From Macquaria australasica (taxonomy: Eukaryota > Chordata > Actinopteri > Centrarchiformes > Percichthyidae): 64,000 bases of DNA. The translations under genes and the position numbers were made by a program. The notes beneath the pieces were generated by a model that was not told where the DNA came from, did no database searches, and was given only the letters and a program-made list of their open reading frames with translations. The stretch is taken from positions 502,501 through 566,500 of the forward strand of contig SEMN01000224.1 of NCBI GenBank assembly GCA_005408345.1. Direction: 5' to 3'. Shown in pieces: positions 55,175 through 64,000 of this stretch (within the stretch, counting starts at the first letter, position 1; every line of letters starts with the position of its first letter).

Positions 55175-57634
55175 AGATATTACAACTATGTGCTGTTCAC
55201 AGAAGTCACAAACTGTATTTTGGTTCCTTATCTAACATGGGATTGGTTTATTTTCATTTCTTGTGTAATGTGAAGTTCCTCTCACCATCACTGTCTTTCC
55301 CACTGAGGCAATCATGAGTGTCAGTGGTATTGTTGTTGTCATTATTGATGAGATGCAAGGTTTGCCCGCAACAATCATGCTCTTTAAAGTTAACGTTTCA
55401 TCAAACGTTCATCACAGATGGCAGATTTCTAAACCATTAATAGATGGAGTTTGTGCTATAGCTGCAATTTGTTTTTTGTTTTTTTTTGCCCCTTCACTGG
55501 AGCTGTTGGCCTCTACGAATACACAACTGTCCTCCATAATGGTCACCATTGTGACACAGACACCATTTTAATGATCTGCTGGAATAACGGCACTGTTTTC
55601 AAACCTAACTGGTGATATGATGCCGCAGAGATTTGCACATCAAAACTCTGAAATAATGTTGTTTTAGCTACAGTTCAGAGATGTCAACAAACGCAGCGTT
55701 GTCACGGCAACACAAAAATCCCAGCTCTCAATGGAACCCACTTGTTTGATTCCATATTATCTGGTTCTGACTCTGGTTGAAGTTGATGTTGGAAAATTAA
55801 AAAATAATATTAATAATAATAATGGTGATAACTGCTGATGAACTGCCCAACACGTAGTTTGTGGATGATGACCTACTTAAAAGTTCCGACCCACGTAGAA
55901 CATTTGTGTTGTACATTGAAATGCCAGTTAACGTTTGCATTTGTTGGTCATACACTGAGGAGTCAAAAGTACAAAGGATGAATTTGATTTTGGAAGAGTG
56001 GCTTTTAGGATGTTTTCTATGAGTTTGTTTGTGAACTATTACTTTAATTATGATCTAATTTAGTTGCAAAATAAACAGGTTTTAACCTTGTTTGTTCAAA
56101 AAACCTCAAAGACAAGATCTGTAAATCTTGAATGATCACCACCACAAGTTCACCTCCAGATTTTGTGTTACTGAGTCTTGGTTCTGAAGTTTCTCCCTGT
56201 GTTAAAGGCATGTTTGGTCTCACAAATCACTACTGAAAAGTCTGCGAACACATGAATTCTGTTTTAGGGTTCTTTCAAAATGTAATCTGCCCTTGAACTG
56301 AAATCCACAACAATTATAAATTGGCGCACACTATTTACAAGCCTTTCATTAAAAAAAAAAATAAAGGGGGGGGGGGGGTGTACTACCTTTGGCACTTCCT
56401 AAGTATCGCACTGAAAGGCCCTGAATGTCATTTATTTTAGAAACACTGAAGCTTTCAGATGAACTGACCATTTGGGAGCAGATCTTAAGATTTCAAGTTA
56501 ACGACTGAGTAAATTCAGACACATAACCGAGGCCGTTGAGACTCAATATTTCCCCTTGCTTTTATTTAATAGAAATATAGCCTTATAATCTCAGCTCAAT
56601 GTTCCTTGGCTGGTAGCTATTTTTTTCAGATCTGATCTGCCATCTATTCTATTAAATTTTGTACAGCTGGCAACCTTCACTCTGTTTAGCCCCTGTAAGC
56701 CACTGGAGGCTGTTGTTGCACATGTCGTTGGCCTTTCTGATGGTTTCATGTGCCATCGATGAACCACTGCTGAGAGAAGAGAAGATGTTTGATTTTTTTG
56801 TATGAAACCATGCACAACATGCATATGATAGTGTCATATTGTAAGGGTAGGGCCTGAAAATGCACCATATATTGTACCTATATTAATTGATCCCTACATG
56901 ACAGGAATACATGTATCAATGACCATGAGTCACATCAAGTGTTTTTCAGCTTTGAAGAAAAAAAATAATAACGTGTTTTCTTTGGAAGAGTCTGGTTAAA
57001 AGGTTTAAAACTGAATTTAGTGAGTTTGGGTCCCACACATGATGAATACCAGTTGTTTTTAATGAGTCTGGGTGTCAGGGTGAGCGAAAACATTGACTTT
57101 GTTTTAAGAACCCCTGCTGTCGTGACCACAGGCACCGACTGCAACCAGCTGACAGAAAACTCCTTTTAAAGTCATTATTGATTTAAAAGCAACGGTAGCT
57201 GCGGCTTCCTTGTTTATCAATGCTGCGACTGTCCCGCACTGCATCGCTATGGTGACATTGTTTCTTATTACAGTTTGGATTGATTGTTGCTGCTGTCGTT
57301 GTCGTCGTTGCTGTTGTTGTTTTTTTCGGTATTGATCTGACACAGTGCCTACCAAAAACCATGGGACCCTCCCTGTCATCTACACACACATATGCTTTTT
57401 CAAACACATACACACACACAGACACACACATACATACAAAAACACACACACACATGCTCCAGCCCGCCCCTTCATCAGAAGTCATTTTTTTCTAAGCTTC
57501 AGTCTATTTTGCCACAAGCTTTTCCTACTGACTGACCGCAATAAGACCCATGTGATTTGAAAGACTTAAAGCTGTTCCTGCCTGGGGACATTGGAAATAT
57601 TCACCATTTGGAGAAAAAAAAAGATGAAATATAG

Positions 57635-57734
57635 AATAAAAAAGTGTTTTGTACAGAAATATATTTTTATGATGAAATTATTTGTAAAATGTATGAATCT
57701 ATTATGTAAATTTTCAATGCAATGTAAGATTAAA
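57635..57734 (+). terminator. distal poly(A) signals (AATAAA 57635, ATTAAA 57729)
   Basis: AATAAA lies at 57635-57640 and the common variant ATTAAA at 57729-57734, in a strongly AT-rich block. No AATAAA follows for several hundred bases. I take this as the likely distal csmd3 poly(A) region. Confidence 0.45.
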
Positions 57735-57755
57735 AAAGGCTAATTGCTTTTGTAA

Positions 57756-60140
57756 AAAAAAATGTGTCTTCCTTTACTGTCTTTTTTCTGTAATCTGATA
57801 TTTATACCAGGGAAAGAAAACCTTATACAACACCTGAACATATTGTCATTTATGAGGAATGTGCACAGTACGAGCTCCAGATTATAAATATATTAAGTCT
57901 TCTAAATTGTAAAGTCATGTGGAATTTAAAAGTTGCTTTAGGCTCAAATGTGACTGGAAAACTAGTTTCAAAGTCAGGGAGCGTCTTGTTGGGGGAATAC
58001 TGCAGGCACAAAGTGTATAGAAATATATATATATATAATGTATATATATATATATATATATAATGTATATATATATCACTATCTCACCTTGAGATGAACT
58101 CCCTGAACTTCTTCCATTCATTCACAGTGGAAGTCCTTATCACTGGGAATGCAACATTATTTTTGCCGCTGCACCCGTGACTGCTGGTCTGACTTTCTGC
58201 AACAGAAGCAGGTAATAGGAAAGCAAACTGCAGAGTTTTCATGTAGAAGAGATATTACAAGCTTTGAGATTATTTTAGAGCTTGGATGTGCACGTCTGCA
58301 TTTTTCTTTTCAGGCATTCATGGTGCATCCACATTGTTGTATCGTTATAGGCAGAATGTTTTGGTCTGACACTGAACTGGTCACACTGCAGAGTCAAATG
58401 AATCAGGTTGACCATTACGGCTACCCACAAGCCCCTGAATATTTAGTTCAAGCAGAAACTGCTCATTACACTGCAAGCTCGTGTGTTCGGGTAAAGCAGT
58501 TTCAGTATAAGTTGCTGTAATAGGTGACTGGAAGAGACACCAGTAGCTACCAATAATTTGTACTTGGTTTATATTTACTGACACTTAGAATTTAATGGCT
58601 TGCTTATATCTCAAACAATCACTAACTGGGTCTATAGGTCCTTGGTTGCCACAAATAATTGATAGCAAAGCTCAATACACATTTTCATCAGTGAATACAT
58701 CAGAATGTACAACTTAATATGTACTTAATGTGGCCCATTTTTATAATGCATATCAGAGTGTTGCATCTGAAATGAAAAGTGCTAATGCTTGGGTCTGTTT
58801 ACATCAATATAAATGTTGTGAGCCCACCTGATAGCTCCCTAAATGATCCAGCAGGTCAAACAGGCAATGCATAAAATTGCGGTAAATTAGTCCAGCACTA
58901 GCATATTCTTTAAAAAATAGGCGAGCCGGGGGCTGTTGTTTTCATCAAAAACAAAACAGAAAAAAACCTGATGCATTACCATCTCTAGTTAACAAGCCAG
59001 TTCAAAACGTCAGCTTTTCTCTTCCACATTTGAAGCACATCATTTCCCGTGCATGCATGCATACCGTCCTGTGTGTTCCTGTGCATACAGAATTTTGATA
59101 TATTGGGTAGGAAGGAGAGATCCAGCTAATGAAAGCTACCACAGAAAAGCCCTAAAGTAAATTGCTGCAAAAATCCAGCAAGGAAAAGCATTAAAAATTG
59201 TGTTGTTATTTTAACATTAACACATAAGGCCAAGCAGCAAAGTGTTTCTTCACAAAATAGATTAAGATCAGCAAGGGATCCAGACAACTGAGGCCACACT
59301 CAAATAAACTGTGAATTAATTAAGTTTTATAGCATCATTACTAGGGGAGATGTGGACAAAAGCTTCACTTTCTATAGCAATTTTAAAAAACTGGAGCCCT
59401 GTATGACCTTTACTGACCTCTGTTGGTGGCCAGTGGGAATTGCATCAACACTAACTGAACTTTACTCCCTGCTGTGCAAGTCCACGGTACAGTCATTTCC
59501 ACAGGACTGCCCTGTAACGAACAGTTTCACAATATGGATGAGTAGGGTGATTTTACTCTCCAGTTGAAATGTAGGCCCACAGTAAACCCAAAATACAAAG
59601 CTATATTGACCTACCTTTGCCTATATTTTGGTGAAATAACAAACCCAGCAGATTTTAAAAACAAGAATTACTTCTGACCTAGTCTGCTGTTTTGTTTTTT
59701 GTTTGTAATGTCATTATAATTCAAATTTTTTTTATTTCACTTATATGCTGTAATTTGGACCATTATCTCCAAATACTGTATTGTAAAGACAGATTGGTTT
59801 CTGACCTTTAAACAGCATTTGAAAAAAACAATCTCAACACAAAGTCAAATTAGTAGCCTAGCCCTTAATAACCCTTTTCATTATATCAACATGGACAAAA
59901 GCCCTGAAAGTGCTCCAAAAAAAATCTACAATTCCTTGACAGCTACAGATGAGGATCATGCCATATGATCGAAACTTCCAGAGCGGCTACTAAATGAACA
60001 TTGTGGTGATTTTCTCAGTGCCAAGTTTCCTTGCTGTTTCTTAAGCCAGTGAAGACGTGTCATAACTGCTTGCTCATTTTGAACATAATAATAGGCCTAT
60101 AATCTTTCAGCAAGTGACCTCAAGTTTCACTGCAACCGTG
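57756..60140. other. intergenic stretch after csmd3
   Basis: AT-rich, with a (TA)n run at 58022-58076. The longest open frame (58149-58520) has no recognisable domain or supporting splice sites. No gene called. Confidence 0.65.
58022..58076. repeat. (TA)n microsatellite
   Basis: TA repeats interrupted by AATG, just downstream of the csmd3 3' end. Confidence 0.95.
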
Positions 60141-60149
60141 GATAACCAC

Positions 60150-60218
60150 TAACATTAACGTTATCGACCACTCTGAGGTGGATGGAGCTCTTTCTCCGGT
60201 GGGCTCATCGTCACAATG
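60150..60218 (+). other. possible first exon of a downstream gene
   Basis: A CG-containing, less AT-rich stretch ends in CACAATG|GTGAGTCAG, a strong 5' splice site whose exon ends in ATG. With this ATG the intron is phase 0, which fits the open frame starting at 63833. An A at -3 suits initiation. The 5' end is not determined, and no product is known. Confidence 0.3.
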
Positions 60219-63200
60219 GTGAGTCAGTTATGATATTTATTTTTCTGCTGCTGGTGGCCACAGTTGTGGACATGTTTTGTGCTTAAATGTTTTGTGCATG
60301 TTTTGCTTTCGCTGTTGCTCTACCAGGCCAAGTTAGGTGTCGCACAGCTGCTACAAACTAATGGCGTGTGTCTGGTGTAACTTACTGCTTGATTTCTTTT
60401 AATTGTGTTTAGTCCGCGGTTTGTGTTCTTGTGCTACATTGTCTTGGTATGTTCAAATGTATTCATGGTACTAATGAGCTTATTAGCGTGGCCTCGCCTT
60501 GATAGCACTGTTTGCAGGTTATTGTGTTGGAGTGCTGTACAATGTGGCAGATATGACCTGTAGATTTACATTTAAAACTGAATGTGGGCCATATGGACTC
60601 ATACAGTAGCATGGTAGCTAACTATTTGTATGAAACTGAAGGAGACCTTTTGTGAGGAAAATTGTTCACTGAATTGTAAGTTATTGTCTTTTGATTCTCA
60701 TGTATATTTACAAGTTGGTAGGTGATAGCATACATATTTCAAAAGGGATGCTAAGAGAAGTCAAACATGAGAAAAGCCTGACTTCAGTTAACCAAAGTAG
60801 ATTCAGGTTTAAGTTTTTCAACAGAGTTAACAGGATCAGGCTAATTTAATCCTGGTTTCAAGTAAACTGCCAATATACATTTACATTTATACCACAACCC
60901 GTACATAGAGCTTTTACTTTGACAATCACATTACACTCACACTGCTTCCCCACATCCAGTTTGGCATTTTTCATTTGAAGACACAGAAGCCATCCATGTT
61001 AATTGACAAAGTTCAAGTTCTGTTCATCAAATTAATTTGTATAATCATTTTAAACTCAGATCTCTAGACATGTGCTTGCTCCAGTTTAAAATGTAACTTT
61101 TTTTTTTTATTACAAACCATAATTTAATATCATATAATTTAATGCACTTTGTACTATGAATAGAACCAGACTGATTAACACATTAGTCTTGTTGGCTGAG
61201 CTACATTTTACACTTGCCTATACACTTACAGAAAAGTGGGGCAAAGCTGACAGTGAGAAGTAAAGAGTAGTGGAAGTTCATGGAAATAGGTCTGAATGAA
61301 AGATGATTGCCTTTGTCTATCACGCTTACTCACACACAAAGAGTTGTGTGTTGCACATATTTTGCAAATGTAATTCAACTGCAAGTATCTTGTTAACTGT
61401 TTTGTTTTGGTGAATTCTGATCATAGAAGAAATGCAGGTTTGTTTTGCCTTATTTCACAGGCCCAGGATAAGCTGACAATCTGTATAGCTAGTGTAGTGT
61501 GGTGTCCACTGAAGTTTTATGTAGAAAGTCGCCCTGATGTCAGGATCAGGTAGATTTGGCTCTGCACGTTTTCTTTGAATCATCTGAATAATTTGGATTA
61601 ATGCTGAGCCTTGTAGAGCGATTACAGAGCTGCAGGGAGTGTATTGTTTCTCATTGAGTCTGTGGGTGTAACAGTTAGAGGACATGCTGGCACGTGAGTT
61701 GCTTAGACTCAGCCTTAAATAATTTGTCAAATAACTGAAAAAGGCTCCTCCGTGTTTCTTTTCTACCCTCTTTTGAGTGGTTATATAATTCCTTGCTTCT
61801 GTCTTTCTAATCTTCAGTCATGATGACATAGGGGGACACCTGTAAAAGGTTACAAGGTTATGTCGTGTCCTAAAACTTGTGTGTATTTTGAATATTGGTC
61901 AGTAATGATGTTTAGTAGTATTAGTAGAGATACTTGGATTTGACAGTCGCTTAAATGTGGGGTGTGCTGTATGCAGTTGCTTTTTGCCTCATATTTTATT
62001 TGCTTCATGTGGCCACTAGATGGCACCAGCTGACTTCTGTAACTTCTATTTGAGCAATTGAGTCTGCATGATGCTTTACATTAGGCCTCATGGATCTGAG
62101 ATTTCACTCAAGATAACAGGAAATGTATCTAAGGAACCAAAGCAGGTTTTTTTTTTATAAAATGTGACCAGAATTTGAACATGTTACAGTTCTTTTTTGT
62201 TTTTTGATGATTCAGCTTTCAAAAACAAATTGATGGCATGCTTTTTTTGTTTTGTTTTTGTTTTTTGGGGGGTTTTTTTGTTGCCAGAGCCTGGATGAAG
62301 ATCAACACTCTTCATCTCTCTGTCCAACTGGAGCGATCTGGCCTGTTTTCTATTCTCTGCTCCAGATATGAGTTAATGAGTTTTTAAAATCAAGATGATT
62401 AGAAAACATCTTTTGAAGAAAGTTAAGTGGAAAAGAAAAAGAAAAATGTCCAAGTGACAACAAGAAGAATCTTGGTAATACTTGCAGTGTTTGATGAAGC
62501 AATCGCCCTTGGGTTTTCTTTACCATGTGTGATCAGTAGATGGAGCCAGCTGACCTGTAAACTGCCTTTACAGTGTGCTGCCAATACATGGTGTTTGGAG
62601 TATATACTGGAAGTGTATAATTATAAAAGATCATGACTAGAATAGCCAGGAATATGTTGGTTTCTGTTCAGAAACACGTGCAGCATTTTGAGGTATAATT
62701 TGTGTAAAAGTTCAGACTTTCTGATCAGGTATTTAATACCATTCATTAAGATTTGATTGACATAACTCTCTCATTTTAGATTTAAGTTGGTGCTTACTTT
62801 GCTGAACACAGTTTTTGTGCCCATAATCTCAGTGTGGTTGTGCCACAAATGAGCTCTCCGCTGTTATCTGAAATGCACTTGTTTGTATTGGCCATTGGGG
62901 ATCAGTAGATGGCGCCAGCAAACCTCTGATTGGCAATATTCAGCTCTTAAATGTACTAAGTATTGGTGTTAAGTAACCAAAAGTTTGGATTGTAAATAAA
63001 GGCATTATCAAATCAGTACAAATAATTTTTTTTACTCAGCATGTCCAAACAAAAATTATTAAATGACTGAATGAGTTGACAAATGAGGATGGGAAAACAA
63101 TAAAGCTTGCGAGGGATACGCCAAATTATGTCAAAAAATGCCAAATAATGATTTCTGATAATGAAATGTCAGTTATTGAAATTGAAATTTAAGTTATTAA

Positions 63201-63832
63201 CACTGAAGAAACTGGCTATGGTTGGTTAAATCTGTTTTATTATTGGTTTTATTGTTGAAATCTTTTTAAATCAAAGTAGACACTCGCAGACATTCCTGAG
63301 GTAGTAAAACACGCAGCCATTTTCCTCCGTCAAATTCAAATGCTTAAATGTTTCTTAAGAAGAGAAACAGTAAAACAGTTGATGCACTAATGTAGCATTC
63401 TTTGGTATGATGTGTGCATTTGTGTTGGATTTTTACTGGCCATATGTCGTCAGTAGATGGAGCTTGATGACCTCTGATACGTCAGATTGCTGTACCTGCA
63501 GTCGAAAGCATAAAACGACACAGATAGTGTTGCTGAACTTTAGTGAGTGCCGTTTTCGATGAAGCACACTTTGTTTGGAGCAACATTTATTTCTCACTCC
63601 GGGGTAATGATGAGAGAGGAGGGAGCATCAAAGAAGAAAATGCATTGAGTTATTTTAATGAATCAGCCCTTTTCTTGTAAGAATTCTTATATAATTTTTA
63701 TTCTGCAAAATAGATTCAAGTAGAATTTACAAAGAGAAAGTGGTTTAGTTATTCAGTGTCTGTTACCATGAATTGATTTTTTCACCTTGCTTAAAACCTT
63801 ATTGGACTGTGCCCTCTCTCTGCTCGTGACAG
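60219..63832 (+). other. possible first intron of the downstream gene, or intergenic
   Basis: Contains four same-strand copies of a repeat unit with a CTCF-like core (62014, 62534, 62903, 63451) and T-rich runs near 62140-62280. No coding exon seen. Confidence 0.4.
62014..63478 (+). repeat. four spaced copies of a CTCF-like 28-base motif
   Basis: The core CASTAGATGG-x-GCCAGC-x-GACCTCTGAT begins at 62014, 62534, 62903 and 63451, always on the plus strand. The last three also share an upstream CCAT...TCAGTAG block without gaps, so the unit is about 48 bases. The cores resemble the CTCF consensus on the forward strand. Confidence 0.6.
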
Positions 63833-64000
63833 CGAGGGGACAAAGAAGAACATTCAGCCCGCTGTGTGTTAGTCAAACTGGGACAAGCGGAGGCTGCAGG
63901 GTCCGTGGGAAAGGATAGTGATGCAGTGAAGCTCCTCGAAGTCCTTCCGTGTACAAAGCCCTTGTGTAGCCATGTGAGTGTAGAGGAGAGCGTCGAGAGG
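63833..64000 (+). CDS. possible coding exon of an unidentified gene (open to window end)
   Basis: The acceptor-like CTCGTGACAG ends at 63832, after a CT-rich stretch. The phase-0 frame is open for all 56 codons to the end of the window: RGDKEEHSARCVLVKLGQ, then AEAAGSVGKDSDAVKLLEV and so on. Composition is richer in GC than the flanks. I do not recognise the protein. It could instead be a chance open frame. Confidence 0.35.

Larger units (their letters stand above)
52937..57755 (+). other. csmd3: csmd3 3' untranslated region
   Basis: There is no further in-frame coding after TGA 52936. The stretch of about 4.8 kb includes a degenerate copy of the tail (52998-53060), a purine-rich tract rich in AGACAG-like words (about 54590-54935), GTT-type triplets (57285-57325), and CA repeats (57373-57453). 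Poly(A) hexamers at 55149-55174, 56070-56075 and 57635-57640 and a final ATTAAA at 57729 offer several possible ends. The AT-rich block 57615-57760 reads like a conserved terminal UTR. The distal end is inferred. Confidence 0.65.

Noticed and set aside
58149..58520. 123-codon open frame downstream of csmd3
   Set aside because: Biased, low-information sequence without domain, splice or promoter support; likely chance.
60182..60218. Upstream ATG at 60182 as start of the downstream gene
   Set aside because: It gives a phase-1 junction that hits a stop about 29 codons into the exon at 63833; the ATG at 60216 keeps the frame open.
62480..63480. Box C/D snoRNA reading of the four repeats (TGATGA-like and CTGA words)
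   Set aside because: C and D boxes are not consistently placed in the four copies and no terminal stem is seen.
1..64000. CRISPR arrays, bacterial operons, phage or tRNA/rRNA genes
   Set aside because: Composition, introns and repeats are vertebrate; no such structure was seen by eye.

Overview
The window is vertebrate genomic DNA, almost certainly from a teleost fish. It is AT-rich, intron-rich and full of CA/TG microsatellites, and it carries several interspersed repeats whose wording I recognise as typical of teleost genomes. No bacterial, CRISPR, tRNA or rRNA feature was seen.

Positions 17 to about 57755 hold the 3' part of one large plus-strand gene of the CSMD family (CUB and Sushi multiple domains). 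I reconstructed 36 coding exons by reading splice sites, phases and domain cysteines. Joined, they give 5,333 coding bases (about 1,776 residues) with no stop before the natural one at 52934-52936. Domain order is CUB - sushi - CUB - sushi - CUB - sushi - CUB, then 15 consecutive sushi modules, a conserved juxtamembrane region, one transmembrane helix and a short cytoplasmic tail with an NPxY motif and a PDZ-ligand-like end. That matches CUB11 to the C-terminus of a CSMD protein. The juxtamembrane and tail wording (FENPMY, NPNLNTVCTMV-like end) fits CSMD3 better than CSMD1 or CSMD2, so I call it csmd3. I cannot tell the 3a and 3b teleost paralogues apart. A long 3' UTR with several poly(A) signals follows, to about 57755.

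Most exons are bounded by phase-1 introns, so modules are symmetric. Two sushi modules are split by a phase-0 intron and one by a phase-1 intron. Introns hold teleost MITE/SINE-like repeats (about 1011, 10170, 16728, 18621, 23380, 45080 and 50120), microsatellites, two perfect short hairpins, and in intron 10 what look like decayed tandem copies of the preceding CUB exon.

From 57760 to 60140 I see no gene. A possible first exon ends at 60218 with an ATG as its last three bases, and a possible second exon, open to the window end, starts at 63833. Together they may be the start of an unidentified downstream gene. Between them lie four same-strand copies of a CTCF-like 28-base motif inside a longer repeat unit.

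The most unusual observations are: a degenerate but codon-aligned copy of the csmd3 C-terminal tail inside the 3' UTR; the decayed exon-10 copies in intron 10; a short intron framed by a CA repeat at its 5' splice site and a UG-rich tract at its 3' splice site; and a GC-AG intron required to keep frame.
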